Counted from the first letter of the stretch, positions 14,551 to 24,049 are shown. The stretch is DNA of 64,000 bases from Flavobacteriaceae bacterium (GCA_018402385.1 JAGYJA010000001.1:1-64000), one strand, 5' to 3'. The notes: generated from the sequence alone by a model not told the origin. A program made the numbers and translations.

Positions 14551-16542
14551 ATGAAAAAAATTCAAATTCTTGGGATATTGCTGTTAAGCATCAACGTTTT
14601 AAACGCACAAGAGGTTGCACAAGACAGTATTGTCCACAAACTCAGTGAAGTGGTTTTGGTGGGTAACGCCACCAACAAGCACCATAACGAAAACAAATCA
14701 CTGGCAACCATTGAAGATTACCTGAGCGCCTCTCCATCGGTTGACTTTATCAAACGTGGTGCTTATGCATGGGAGCCAATGGTTCAAGGTATGGCTACAG
14801 AGCGCAGTGTCGTGACTATAGACGGCATGCGAATCTACGGCGCTTGTACCGACAAAATGGATCCCATTACCTCCTATGTAGAAATCTCAAACCTGTCTAA
14901 AGCCACCATCAACATTGGGCAACAGGGTGCTGAAAACGGTGCAACCATTGCCGGGGGCATAGATCTAGAACGTCGAAAAACAGGTTTTAGAAACAACGGC
15001 TGGAAAGGCAGTGTACAAACCGGACTCGAAAGCGTCAACGAACAGAAAATAGCCGGTGCGGCTTTGCAATATTCGTCTAATACGTTTTTTTCTGATGTGG
15101 ATGTAATGTACAGAAATGCTGAAAACTACAGTGCCGGAGGTGGTGGAGAAGTGTTATACTCACAGTTTACTAAATACAACCTCTCAGCCATTACCGGTTA
15201 TAAATGGAATGACCGCCAATGGTTGGAAGCTTCGGTTATTTATGATGAAGCCCGTGATGTGGGTTACCCAGCCCTACCGATGGATGTGTTATTAGCACAG
15301 GCGTTTATTGGTTCGATGGAGTATTTTGCTTTGCCTGAAAGCGAAAAACTCACCCAATGGAAAACCAAGCTATATTACAACACCATTACCCATATTATGG
15401 ACGATACCCAACGCCCCGATGTACCCATCAGAATGGATATGCCGGGCTGGAGTAAAACAATAGGGATGTATTCCAAACTTAACGGCACACACAACAAACA
15501 CCGTTGGAATCTTTCTGTAAATACACATTACAACAACTCACTGGCTGAAATGACCATGTTCCCGGAAAACCCGGATGAAAATGAAATGTTTATGCTCACC
15601 TGGCCTGATGTGGGAACACTATATGCCGGTGTTTTTGCCGAAGACAGTTTTAAACTTTCAGAAAAATTTACAGTCGGTTTTACGGTTGGGTTAGGAGTGC
15701 ATCACAACAGTATTAATGATATTTTTGGCTTGCAAAGTCTTCAGATTTTCTATCCGGAAATGGATGACTCCAAAACCCGGTTTTTATTAAATACCGGAGG
15801 TAGAGTGGTCTTTCAAAATAATTTTTGGACACACAGTATAGGCTTGGGTTATGGTGAACGCGCGCCTTCGGTTTCTGAAGGTTATGGGTTTTATCTGTTC
15901 AACAGTTTTGATGCGTTTGACTATATTGGTAATCCGGAAATGATGAATGAAAAATCTTTGGAATTCAATGCTTCCACCGGGTTTCATAACAAAGCATTTT
16001 CGGTTAAGTTCAACACGGCATTTTATCACATTTCTGATTATATCATTGGCAAGCCCGACCCGGATTTGTCGCCCATGAACATCGGCATCAACGGCGTGAA
16101 AGTGTATGAACAATTGCCTTATGCACAATTGTGGAGTAATGATATAAGTGTTTCCTATGAGTTTTTAAATGGGTTTACCGCTAAAGCAAAAGCTATTTAC
16201 CGTCTGGGAAGAGACCACAATAATGAGAACCTGCCGCTCATTCAACCCTTGACCGTTGAAACTGTTTTGCGTTATCGAAAGAATTTGTTTTATGCAGAGG
16301 CCTTAGTAGAAACGGCTACCAAACAGTATGATTTTAGCCCTGAATTTGGTGAAAACCAAACTCCGGCTTATACTATTTTTAACCTGGCTTTGTCACAAAC
16401 CTTTTATATTAATCAACAAAAAATGGTACTCAAAGCCGGAGCGGAAAACCTGCTAGACGAAAACTATTCCACCTATGCAGACTGGAACAATATACCACGG
16501 CCGGGCAGGAATGTGTATGCTAATGTGGTATATGCGTTTTAA
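14551..16542 (+). CDS. TonB-dependent copper receptor, OprC/NosA-like
   Basis: This is a 663-residue outer-membrane receptor with a signal peptide (to about residue 19, NAQ). A short plug domain follows (residues ~30-145; VVTIDGMRIYGACTDKMDP), then a beta barrel ending in aromatic YANVVYAF. The plug carries C99-T-D-K-M103 and the barrel carries H281-I-M283 (THIMDD). These match the CxxxM and HxM ligands that bind copper in Pseudomonas OprC. There is no N-terminal carboxypeptidase-like domain as in SusC-type receptors. It is third in the operon after two putative copper-binding proteins. The gene converges on the adaptor gene with only 2 bases between. Copper or copper-protein import is the best call. 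Confidence 0.88.
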   Translation: MKKIQILGILLLSINVLNAQEVAQDSIVHKLSEVVLVGNATNKHHNENKSLATIEDYLSASPSVDFIKRGAYAWEPMVQGMATERSVVTIDGMRIYGACTDKMDPITSYVEISNLSKATINIGQQGAENGATIAGGIDLERRKTGFRNNGWKGSVQTGLESVNEQKIAGAALQYSSNTFFSDVDVMYRNAENYSAGGGGEVLYSQFTKYNLSAITGYKWNDRQWLEASVIYDEARDVGYPALPMDVLLAQAFIGSMEYFALPESEKLTQWKTKLYYNTITHIMDDTQRPDVPIRMDMPGWSKTIGMYSKLNGTHNKHRWNLSVNTHYNNSLAEMTMFPENPDENEMFMLTWPDVGTLYAGVFAEDSFKLSEKFTVGFTVGLGVHHNSINDIFGLQSLQIFYPEMDDSKTRFLLNTGGRVVFQNNFWTHSIGLGYGERAPSVSEGYGFYLFNSFDAFDYIGNPEMMNEKSLEFNASTGFHNKAFSVKFNTAFYHISDYIIGKPDPDLSPMNIGINGVKVYEQLPYAQLWSNDISVSYEFLNGFTAKAKAIYRLGRDHNNENLPLIQPLTVETVLRYRKNLFYAEALVETATKQYDFSPEFGENQTPAYTIFNLALSQTFYINQQKMVLKAGAENLLDENYSTYADWNNIPRPGRNVYANVVYAF

Positions 16543-16544
16543 AG

Positions 16545-17666
16545 TTACTCTACAATAAGATTGTAAGCACCTTTTACTAAAAATTGTGCCGATGCAGGAA
16601 AGGTGTTGGCATTTTTTATTTCAACAAAACCATTGTGTTCTTTTCCGGGTGTTATCGTTACTTTTCTAAACTGCAGTCCTTCGGTATCTAATTTAAGCAA
16701 CGCATAAAAATTGCCCTCCACTTCCACCACAGCTTCTTTAGGTAATGCTGCTGTTGAGGTGCTTTCGGCTTCAATTTGTGCTTCCACAAACATCCCAACG
16801 GCAAAACGATTGGCAATACTATCAGGAATGTGACCGTGAACTTGAGTGGTGCGGGTTTGACTGTTTACTGTTGTGCCGATTAAATGAACGGTTCCTTCAT
16901 AACTTTCAGAAGAAGTTTCTGAGGTTTTAAAGACAATGACCTGGTCTTTTTTCAGTTTGGGAATGTCGCGTTCAAACACTTGCATTTCCAGGTGCATATG
17001 ATCGTTGTTGACAATTTCCATCAAGGGCTCATTTTCTGAAACATAAGAGCCTGAACTGATATAAATGGCAGACACAAAACCCGAAATGGGAGCACGCAAC
17101 TGCACTTGAGAACGGATGTTTCCAGGCTGTAAATTATCAGGATTGATGCCCACCATCTGCAATTGTTTTTTGAGTGACTCCACTCGGGCAACAGCCGTTT
17201 TGTAATCGCTTTCTGCTTTAAGAAAGTTTTTTTGAGATGTGATTTTTTCGTCATAAAGAGTGGCTTGTCGTTCATATTCCGATTTTAAAAAGGACAATTG
17301 CTCTTTGGTTTCTAAAAAGTCTTGTTGCAACTGTACAAATTGCGGATTTTCCAGCGTAAGTATCACCTGCCCTTTTTTTACTTGATCGCCCACGAGTAAG
17401 GAGATGTTTTTTACAAACCCACCCATCATAGCATGAATGGCCGCTTTGTTTTGCGGCGGCACATCAATCACCCCTTGTGTGCGAATGTAAGTGGGAAATG
17501 GCTCTTCTGTTAAACGATTCACTTCAAAAGCATTGGACTGATATTGAGCTTTGGTAAGTGTAATCAAGCTTGCATCTTCTTCGGTTTCAGGAGCAGAGCT
17601 TTCTGAGTTTTTACAAGCAGTAAAAACGAATGTGAGGAGGATAAAAAAGGATATATAACGGATCAT
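16545..17666 (-). CDS. Heavy-metal RND adaptor lipoprotein (CusB/CzcB-like)
   Basis: This 373-residue lipoprotein has a signal ending FVFTAC (Cys18). It contains the half-motif LLVGDQVKKGQVILTLENPQ, a long hairpin (residues ~115-170), the second half-motif RAPISGFVSAIYISSGSYVSENEPL, and beta-barrel domains. It should link the inner-membrane pump to the channel moiety of the adjacent CzcA-CusC fusion. It lies 11 bases downstream of the fusion gene on minus. Closely related adaptors export divalent cations or Cu/Ag. Confidence 0.9.
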   Translation of the reverse strand: MIRYISFFILLTFVFTACKNSESSAPETEEDASLITLTKAQYQSNAFEVNRLTEEPFPTYIRTQGVIDVPPQNKAAIHAMMGGFVKNISLLVGDQVKKGQVILTLENPQFVQLQQDFLETKEQLSFLKSEYERQATLYDEKITSQKNFLKAESDYKTAVARVESLKKQLQMVGINPDNLQPGNIRSQVQLRAPISGFVSAIYISSGSYVSENEPLMEIVNNDHMHLEMQVFERDIPKLKKDQVIVFKTSETSSESYEGTVHLIGTTVNSQTRTTQVHGHIPDSIANRFAVGMFVEAQIEAESTSTAALPKEAVVEVEGNFYALLKLDTEGLQFRKVTITPGKEHNGFVEIKNANTFPASAQFLVKGAYNLIVE

Positions 17667-17677
17667 GATTTTGTATT

Positions 17678-20600
17678 TTAATTGTTAATATCTAAAAGAT
17701 AGTGTTGTTTTAAAGATTCTCGATTGTATAAAAAGAGGGTTTCCAGATAATTCAACTGAATTTCCATGGCATTCTCTAAACTTTGGATGTATTGAAAAAA
17801 GTCTATTTCGCCATTCTGATAACTTTTCCCGGCGGTGTTTTCAATGGCTTTGGCAAGATCAAGCCCTTCATTTTCAAAATACACAAGCATTTCGGTATGT
17901 TTCTTAACCTCATCTCCAAATTGTTGCAACCGGTTTTTGAGTTCAAGACTGTTTTGGCGACGCGCTTCATTGGCAATGGATTCCTGTATTTTTCCGGCCT
18001 GTATTCGCGCTTTGTCTGCACCAAACCACAGCGGAATATGCACGCCCACCTGATAGCCTATTAGTTGTCTGTTGAGACCGGCATTGGTGCCCTGAAAATA
18101 TTCCAGGCTTAAATCGGGCAGCAGTTGTTGCTTTTCTACCTTGGTGGCTGCTTTGGCAACTTCCAGATTTTGGGCATGCCATTGATTCATTGGATGTGCG
18201 TTTGCTGAATTTTCCAGAAACACTTTTTTCTCCAGCGGAACGATATGCGGAACCAAGGTCGTTTCTGACTGAACAAGCTGTTCTAAAGCCGTTTTGGTAA
18301 TCTCGATATCATATAACGATTGTTGTAGCAGTGTAGCGATATTTTTCTGCTTAGCCTGGGCTGTGATTTTTTCGAGGTAATTACTTTCACCTAGTTCAAA
18401 TCGTCTGTTGGCAGCGTTGGAAAAATTAGAAAACAAACTGTCTAAATAGTGATATACTGCTGCTTTTTCGTGAGCATAAAGAAATCGATTGTAAGTTTGC
18501 TCCAATTCAAAAAACAACTGGTGTTTATGCACTTCAAAGCGGGTTTGTTGCAATTGCTCCATGGCTTTAAACTGTTTATTTCTTGAGGTATATACCGTGG
18601 GAAATGCCAGGTTTTGTCTGACGCCAAAAATTTGAAGCGGCTCCTCATTGACCGCCAGATTGTTTTCGTCATAGCTGTAAAACACTTCCGTTTTGTCGAG
18701 ATTCCAGGAAGTAGCCTTTTGTTTGCCGGCTTTTTCAATTTCAAATTGCGCTGACCGCAGCATAGCGTTGTTTTCCAATGCCATGCTTTTAAGTTCCTCC
18801 AGACTTTGTGAGGGTTGTTGGGCAAACGCTGGTAAAGCTAATAATAACAGAATAAGTGGAATGGTTTTGTTTGGGATCATGGTGTTCTTTTTTTCAGATT
18901 GTTTCGAATTTCCAAATAGGGAGTACAGCACCGGTAAAACAATTAGTGTAAGCAACGTTGCTGAAATCAATCCCCCTATGACAACAGTGGCGAGTGGACG
19001 TTGTACTTCGGCACCGGCACCTGTAGATATGGCCATAGGAAGAAATCCCAGTGCTGCTGCAGAAGCGGTTAAAAGCACAGCCCGAAGTCTATCTGTAGCG
19101 CCTTTCGCCATAAGGTCATCACTGTGCGCGTGGCCTTCTTTTTTAAGGTCTTTGTAGTGTTCAATCAACACAATCCCATTCAACACTGCGATACCAAAAA
19201 GGGCAATAAACCCTACGCCGGCAGAAATACTAAAAGGCATATCGCGCAACCAAAGCACAAAAACACCACCAACGGCAGCAAGTGGAATGGCTGTAAAAAC
19301 CAACAATGCTTCCCTGACCGAATGAAAAGCAAAATACAGCAATATAAAAATAAGGAGCAATGCCACTGGTACGGCTATAAATAATCGGTCTTTTGCACTT
19401 TGAAGGTTTTCAAATTGTCCGCCATACTGAATGCTGTATCCGGGAGGCAAGTTCATATTTTCATTAATCAACGCTTGTATATCATCAACAACCGATTGCA
19501 AGTCGCGGTTACGAACATTAACACCCACAACCACCCGTCTTCTGGTATCGTCTCTTGAAATTTTGGCAGCACCTTTTTCATAAGTGATGGCCGCCAGTTC
19601 ACGTAAAGGAATTTTTTGTCCAAGTGGGGTATCTACCATCAGGTTTTCCAGGTTTTGTATGTCCTTCCTTACTGATTGGTCGAGTCGCAGCACCAAATCA
19701 AAGCGTTTTTCGCCTTCAAATACAACTCCCATTGTGCTACCTGCAAAACCCATACTTATGATTTGGTTGAGGTCTGCAATATTAAGCCCGTACCGCGCAA
19801 TTTTTGTACGGTCATATTTAACCAGCATTTGTGGCAGACCCACAGTTTTTTCAACTACTATGTCAGCTGCACCATCTACATTGCGAATGAGACTTTCAAT
19901 TTCGCGTGCCTTTTGGTCCAGGAGAGCAAGGTCTTCTCCAAAAACTTTAATGGCGATGTCGGCACGCACCCCGGTAATGAGTTCGTTGAAACGCATTTCA
20001 ATGGGTTGGGTAAACTCTACTTCCATTCCTGGAATGACGCTGAGGGCTTCTTTAAAGGCATCTGCCAGCCCGTCTTTGCTCGATGCCGAGGTCCATTCCT
20101 TTTTGGGTTTTAAGGTAATGATGACATCGGTTTCTTCCATAGACATCGGATCAGTAGGTACTTCAGCAGCACCAATACGCGTGACGATTTGATCGACTTC
20201 GGGAAAGTTTTCAATTAAAATAGTTTCAATTTGTGTAGTGGTTTCTATGGTTTTGCTTAACGAAGTTCCTGTTTTTAACACCGGCTGAATCACAAAATCT
20301 CCTTCGTCCAAGGTAGGAATAAACTCACCGCCCATAGTTGAAAATGTATAAATGGCTAATGCCAAAAGAATCCCTGCGGCTCCTAAAATGAGCTTTTTGG
20401 ATTGCAGTGCAAAATTGATGGAAGGTTTGTATAGTTTGTGTAAAAAATTAATGAGTTTTACTGAAAAATTCTTGTCGGCATTCTTTACAGGTTTGATAAA
20501 CAGTGATGCCATCACAGGTACATAGGTAAAACACATGATCATAGCACCAATTAAGGCAAAACTAAAGGTAAGTGCCATGGGTCGGAACATTTTGCCTTCC

Positions 20601-22018
20601 ACACCACTCAGCGAAAGTATAGGAATGAAGACGATTAGAATAATCAATTGTCCAAATACAGCAGAGTTCATCATTTTGGAGGCGCCGTTGAAGGTAATGG
20701 TGTCTTTCAGTTGGCGGCGTTCATGAACAGCAACGGCTTCCAGTTGTTTCTGATTTTTAGTAATTTGAAAGGCGATAAACTCGACGATAATTACAGCACC
20801 GTCAATAATAATCCCAAAATCAATTGCTCCCAGACTCATCAAGTTAGCATCAACTCCAAACAAATACATAAATGATAGTGCCACCAAAAGACAGAGTGGT
20901 ATCACGGAAGCAACGACCAGGCCAGAGCGTAAATTACCCAGTAGTAAAACCACCACAAAAATAACAATCAAGCAGCCCAGCACCAGGTTTTCTGTGATGG
21001 TAAATGTTGTTTTTCCAACCAAGACACTTCGGTCTAAAAAGCCATTGATATAGACGCCTTCAGGTAGGGTAGCACTGATTTCTTCAACACGTTCTTTGAC
21101 GGCATCAATTACTTTTTTGGAGTTGGCATCTTTGAGCATCATCACTTGACCAAGGACTTTTTCGCCTTCCCCGTTTCCGGTGATGGCACCAAAACGGTTG
21201 GCAAATCCAAAACCCACTTTAGCAATATCTTTGATATAAACCGGAAGATTCTCCCGATTGACTACAACAATATTTTCAATATCTTCAATGGTTGTTACAA
21301 GCCCTTCTCCACGAATAAAATAGGCTTGATTTTCTTTTTCGATATAGGCACCTCCGGCCACGCTGTTGTTTTTTTCAAGCGCCTCCATCACTTCGCTAAT
21401 GCTAATGTTCATGGCCGATAATTTTTCAGTGGTGATGGCTACTTCATACTGTTTGAGTTTACCACCCCAACTGTTGACTTCAACTACTCCCGGGATTCCG
21501 GCAAGTTGTCGTTTTACAATCCAGTCCTGTATGGTGCGTAACTCGGTTTCGTCATATTGGTCTTCATAACCGGGTTTTACATCCAGAATGTATTGGTAGA
21601 TTTCGCCCAGACCGGTAGTGATGGGACCCATTTCAGGAGTTCCAAAGCCTTCCGGAATACTGCTTTTAGCTGCTTCAATTTTTTCGGCAATCAACTGCCG
21701 CGGTAAATAGGCTCCCATTTTGTCTTCAAAGACAATAGTAACTACTGAAAGACCAAACTTTGAAACTGAACGGATTTCTATGACGCCGGGAAGATTGGCC
21801 ATTTCAAGCTCAACGGGATAGGTGATAAATTGTTCGATATCCTGCGTAGAGAGATTTTGCGAAGTAGTAATGACCTGCACCTGATTGTTAGTGATATCAG
21901 GTACGGCACCGATGGGGATTTGTGTTAAGGAATAAATTCCAAACCCGGCCACAAAGGCTGTAAAAAGTAAAATAATCAGTTTATTTTGTAAACTGAATTG
22001 AATGATTTTTGATAACAT
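17678..22018 (-). CDS. CzcA/CusA-type metal RND pump fused to a CusC/TolC-like channel domain
   Basis: This is a 1446-residue protein (ATG at 22018; a TTG three codons upstream is rejected). Residues 1 to ~1035 are a heavy-metal RND pump, with the TM4 motif D400-F-G-I-I-I-D406-G-A, the pattern of the Co/Zn/Cd/Ni group rather than the Cu/Ag group. From about residue 1047 a second signal-like segment starts (MIPNKTIPLILLLLALPAFA). A TolC-like alpha-helical channel domain follows to the end. Pump and channel are normally separate genes, yet here they share one frame with no stop. The operon order is His-rich protein, fusion, adaptor. A seven-A run lies just before the internal Met (about 18885-18895). 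Confidence 0.88.
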   Translation of the reverse strand: MLSKIIQFSLQNKLIILLFTAFVAGFGIYSLTQIPIGAVPDITNNQVQVITTSQNLSTQDIEQFITYPVELEMANLPGVIEIRSVSKFGLSVVTIVFEDKMGAYLPRQLIAEKIEAAKSSIPEGFGTPEMGPITTGLGEIYQYILDVKPGYEDQYDETELRTIQDWIVKRQLAGIPGVVEVNSWGGKLKQYEVAITTEKLSAMNISISEVMEALEKNNSVAGGAYIEKENQAYFIRGEGLVTTIEDIENIVVVNRENLPVYIKDIAKVGFGFANRFGAITGNGEGEKVLGQVMMLKDANSKKVIDAVKERVEEISATLPEGVYINGFLDRSVLVGKTTFTITENLVLGCLIVIFVVVLLLGNLRSGLVVASVIPLCLLVALSFMYLFGVDANLMSLGAIDFGIIIDGAVIIVEFIAFQITKNQKQLEAVAVHERRQLKDTITFNGASKMMNSAVFGQLIILIVFIPILSLSGVEGKMFRPMALTFSFALIGAMIMCFTYVPVMASLFIKPVKNADKNFSVKLINFLHKLYKPSINFALQSKKLILGAAGILLALAIYTFSTMGGEFIPTLDEGDFVIQPVLKTGTSLSKTIETTTQIETILIENFPEVDQIVTRIGAAEVPTDPMSMEETDVIITLKPKKEWTSASSKDGLADAFKEALSVIPGMEVEFTQPIEMRFNELITGVRADIAIKVFGEDLALLDQKAREIESLIRNVDGAADIVVEKTVGLPQMLVKYDRTKIARYGLNIADLNQIISMGFAGSTMGVVFEGEKRFDLVLRLDQSVRKDIQNLENLMVDTPLGQKIPLRELAAITYEKGAAKISRDDTRRRVVVGVNVRNRDLQSVVDDIQALINENMNLPPGYSIQYGGQFENLQSAKDRLFIAVPVALLLIFILLYFAFHSVREALLVFTAIPLAAVGGVFVLWLRDMPFSISAGVGFIALFGIAVLNGIVLIEHYKDLKKEGHAHSDDLMAKGATDRLRAVLLTASAAALGFLPMAISTGAGAEVQRPLATVVIGGLISATLLTLIVLPVLYSLFGNSKQSEKKNTMIPNKTIPLILLLLALPAFAQQPSQSLEELKSMALENNAMLRSAQFEIEKAGKQKATSWNLDKTEVFYSYDENNLAVNEEPLQIFGVRQNLAFPTVYTSRNKQFKAMEQLQQTRFEVHKHQLFFELEQTYNRFLYAHEKAAVYHYLDSLFSNFSNAANRRFELGESNYLEKITAQAKQKNIATLLQQSLYDIEITKTALEQLVQSETTLVPHIVPLEKKVFLENSANAHPMNQWHAQNLEVAKAATKVEKQQLLPDLSLEYFQGTNAGLNRQLIGYQVGVHIPLWFGADKARIQAGKIQESIANEARRQNSLELKNRLQQFGDEVKKHTEMLVYFENEGLDLAKAIENTAGKSYQNGEIDFFQYIQSLENAMEIQLNYLETLFLYNRESLKQHYLLDINN

Positions 22019-22080
22019 AACACACAATTAGAAATTCTAAAATGGACTGCTTTTAACAATCGTTAAAAATTAGGGATGTG

Positions 22081-22467
22081 TTATGTGTGTTTGGGTGGTT
22101 GAAAAATATCGAAAGTTGATAGGGAAGAATAGCTCCATTGGTAGCAAAAGTTATCTTGTTTTTCATAATTATCAAACCGATCGAGGTCTGGAATAAAAAA
22201 CTGTCCTAACAAAGCCACGGGAGTATGCACTATAGAACAACTCGAAAACGGGAGTTTTTCGTGGTCATGCTTATCGTCATGATGATGTTGCTCCTTATCC
22301 TGACCATAGTGCATAGAGATAAAAGAAGGAAGATTGTCTCCATAATTTTCTTTGTGGAATTGTGCGTGTTCAATGAAATCTTTTATGCGTAAAACATCTC
22401 CCAAGTTAATATGCATGCTTTGCAGCAGTATCGTGGTTGTTAAGAGATATGTTACTAGAATTTTCAT
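22081..22467 (-). CDS. Small His-rich exported protein at the head of the metal efflux operon
   Basis: A start at ATG 22467 gives 128 residues beginning MKILVTYLLTTTILLQS, a signal-like helix. A central cluster QHHHDDKHDHEK and FHKENYGD supply potential metal ligands, with Cys in SSCSIVHTP and DNFCYQWS. It is 62 bases upstream of the CzcA-CusC fusion, so the two probably form an operon, and a periplasmic metal-binding or sensing role is plausible. Similar small His-rich proteins precede CzcA genes in relatives. The family has no established function. Confidence 0.65.
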   Translation of the reverse strand: MKILVTYLLTTTILLQSMHINLGDVLRIKDFIEHAQFHKENYGDNLPSFISMHYGQDKEQHHHDDKHDHEKLPFSSCSIVHTPVALLGQFFIPDLDRFDNYEKQDNFCYQWSYSSLSTFDIFQPPKHT

Positions 22468-22491
22468 TTTATCATTGAAAATGACGCTACA

Positions 22492-22499
22492 CAAATTTA
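22492..22499 (-). promoter_or_regulatory. Putative -7 element for the metal efflux operon
   Basis: TAAATTTG on the minus strand matches TAnnTTTG, 25 bases upstream of the start at 22467. No symmetric box is present 22 bases upstream, so this promoter seems outside the shared regulon. Confidence 0.4.
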
Positions 22500-22552
22500 A
22501 GATATAAGAAACAATAAGTTACTTCATTACAGCAATTTAGAATCATTAAAAA

Positions 22553-23233
22553 CTAGCCCAAAATAAAATCTACCGCCAATTGGGCGTGAAGTTTCGTTGT
22601 GTCCAAAAGCGGCAAATGAAAATCCTCCTGTGAAAGTAGCATGGGCAACTCGGTGCATCCTAAGATAATTCCATCGGCACTTTTTTCTTCCAGTTTTTTC
22701 ATCTGATTTATGAAATAAGTTTTGGCTTGGGGGGTGAATTTGCCTTGTGTCAAATCTTCAGAAATATACCGATGGATTTCTCCAAAGTCCTTCCGGTCTG
22801 GATGCACTGTTTGAATGTCAAAATTTTTATCCAGATAACCGGGAATAAAATCCATCGTCATTGTGGGTTTGGTGCCCAGGAGTCCCAAATTTTTCAATCC
22901 TTGTTTTTGAGCCTCCTTACCAATGGCTTCGGCAATATGAATGATGGGGATGTTAATTTTAGGCTGAACATATTCATAAATCATATGGGGGGTGTTGGCG
23001 CAAATGATAATGGCTTTAGCTCCTGCAGTTTCCAGTTTTTTACTGATTTCCAGATAGGCCGCCTGAATTTTTTCTATGTTTTGTTCGCGCATCAACTGAA
23101 TGTTCAAACTGTAAAGCAATAAGGGCGGATTCTGACTGCCGCCTAATTTGTTGCCGGCCAGTTCATTAATCAATCTATAATATTCAACGGTGGAATGCCA
23201 GGAGGTGCCACCAATCATGCCGAGTAGTTTCAT
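22553..23233 (-). CDS. Aspartate/glutamate racemase family protein
   Basis: This 226-residue cytoplasmic enzyme has the opening MIGGTSWHSTVEYY. The two catalytic cysteines of PLP-independent amino-acid racemases lie in IIICANTPHM and ILGCTELPML. The length fits aspartate racemases (YgeA-like). It would interconvert L- and D-aspartate or a similar acid. It is a single gene between the metal efflux and rhodanese units, and no regulatory box was found upstream. Substrate is inferred from family only. Confidence 0.88.
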   Translation of the reverse strand: MKLLGMIGGTSWHSTVEYYRLINELAGNKLGGSQNPPLLLYSLNIQLMREQNIEKIQAAYLEISKKLETAGAKAIIICANTPHMIYEYVQPKINIPIIHIAEAIGKEAQKQGLKNLGLLGTKPTMTMDFIPGYLDKNFDIQTVHPDRKDFGEIHRYISEDLTQGKFTPQAKTYFINQMKKLEEKSADGIILGCTELPMLLSQEDFHLPLLDTTKLHAQLAVDFILG

Positions 23234-23354
23234 AGAATATGGTTTTTAAATATTCACTTTCCACCACCACCCTCTTACCAAGTGTTTTTGGGATTTGGTG
23301 CTTGTTATTTGGTGCTATTTACTGCTCACCGCTACTGAATACCGGTCACTTAAC

Positions 23355-23624
23355 TTACTTCCCCATTCTCCCCACAGCACAACTCACAAATGATTTCGCT
23401 TTAGCGGTCAATGGATTGGCTTCTCCAACTGCGGGATAGCCCAGCGCGAGCAGTTTTTTCTTTACGTTTTCCAAATCAGATTCTGAAGCAAAATCAAATG
23501 TCACTGCATCGTTTTCAACATCAACCTGTACATTTTCTATATTTTCAATTGCTGAAATTTTGGTGGTTACGGTATGTGCACAGCCACCGCATTTTAAGTT
23601 TTGTATTTGGAGTGTTGTTTTCAT
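23355..23624 (-). CDS. Heavy-metal-associated (HMA) domain protein, CopZ-like
   Basis: This is an 89-residue protein with one ferredoxin-like HMA domain. The metal site is L-K-C12-G-G-C15-A-H, the classical CxxC of copper chaperones. A short extra tail (AKAKSFVSCAVGRMGK) holds a third Cys near the end. It lies 10 bases downstream of the rhodanese gene on minus, so the two are co-transcribed from the box at 24129-24142. It probably binds Cu(I) or another soft metal in the cytoplasm. Confidence 0.85.
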   Translation of the reverse strand: MKTTLQIQNLKCGGCAHTVTTKISAIENIENVQVDVENDAVTFDFASESDLENVKKKLLALGYPAVGEANPLTAKAKSFVSCAVGRMGK

Positions 23625-23634
23625 GTTTCAATTA

Positions 23635-23997
23635 TTAATTCCAGGTTAAATAACCTCCTTTGAGGTCATAGACTTTTTTAAATCCCATTTGGCAAAGTAA
23701 TTTTGCGGCACTTTTACTTCGGTTCCCTGACCGGCAATAAATAAAAATGGCTTGCTCTTTATCAAAGGACTTTAATTTTTCTTGAAAAGCGTTTTTTTGA
23801 TAAATATCTGCAAGAATAGCGTTCTCTATGTGACCTTGTTGAAATTCGTTTGCTGTGCGAACATCAACGAGTTGTACATTTTTTTGTATCACTTCTTTTT
23901 TGAATTCACCGGTGTTGAGTAAAATAGCTTCTGTACATTGCTGTGCAGAAATTGAGAAAGGTGCCAGTACAAAAAATAATTGTAAAAAGATTTTCAT
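23635..23997 (-). CDS. Periplasmic single-domain rhodanese
   Basis: This 120-residue protein has a signal peptide (MKIFLQLFFVLAPFSISAQ). A rhodanese domain follows with VDVRTANEFQQGHIENAILAD and the active loop CRSGNRS. Rhodaneses carry sulfane sulfur on this cysteine and transfer it to acceptors. Export makes it a periplasmic sulfur carrier. It is first in a two-gene unit with an HMA protein. A GTAAC box lies 132 bases upstream of the start, and the leader holds a perfect 10-bp hairpin. Confidence 0.88.
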   Translation of the reverse strand: MKIFLQLFFVLAPFSISAQQCTEAILLNTGEFKKEVIQKNVQLVDVRTANEFQQGHIENAILADIYQKNAFQEKLKSFDKEQAIFIYCRSGNRSKSAAKLLCQMGFKKVYDLKGGYLTWN

Positions 23998-24014
23998 TGT
24001 ATAAATTTTAACCT

Positions 24015-24049
24015 GAAAGGGAGCTAAATGATTACACTCGCTCCCTTTC
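24015..24049 (-). promoter_or_regulatory. Leader hairpin upstream of the rhodanese gene
   Basis: GAAAGGGAGC (24015-24024) and GCTCCCTTTC (24040-24049) form a perfect 10-bp stem with a 15-base loop. It lies inside the predicted 5' leader, about 35 bases after the expected transcription start and 17 bases before the start codon. No T-run follows. It could be a stability or regulatory element, or the end structure of read-through from the upstream gene. Confidence 0.5.

Noticed and set aside
22518..22530. GTTACTTCATTAC upstream of the metal efflux operon as another Crp/Fnr box
   Set aside because: The repeat is 13 bases with an incomplete arm, and it lies 18, not 22, bases from the nearest TAnnTTTG. 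It does not fit the pattern shared by the other eight.
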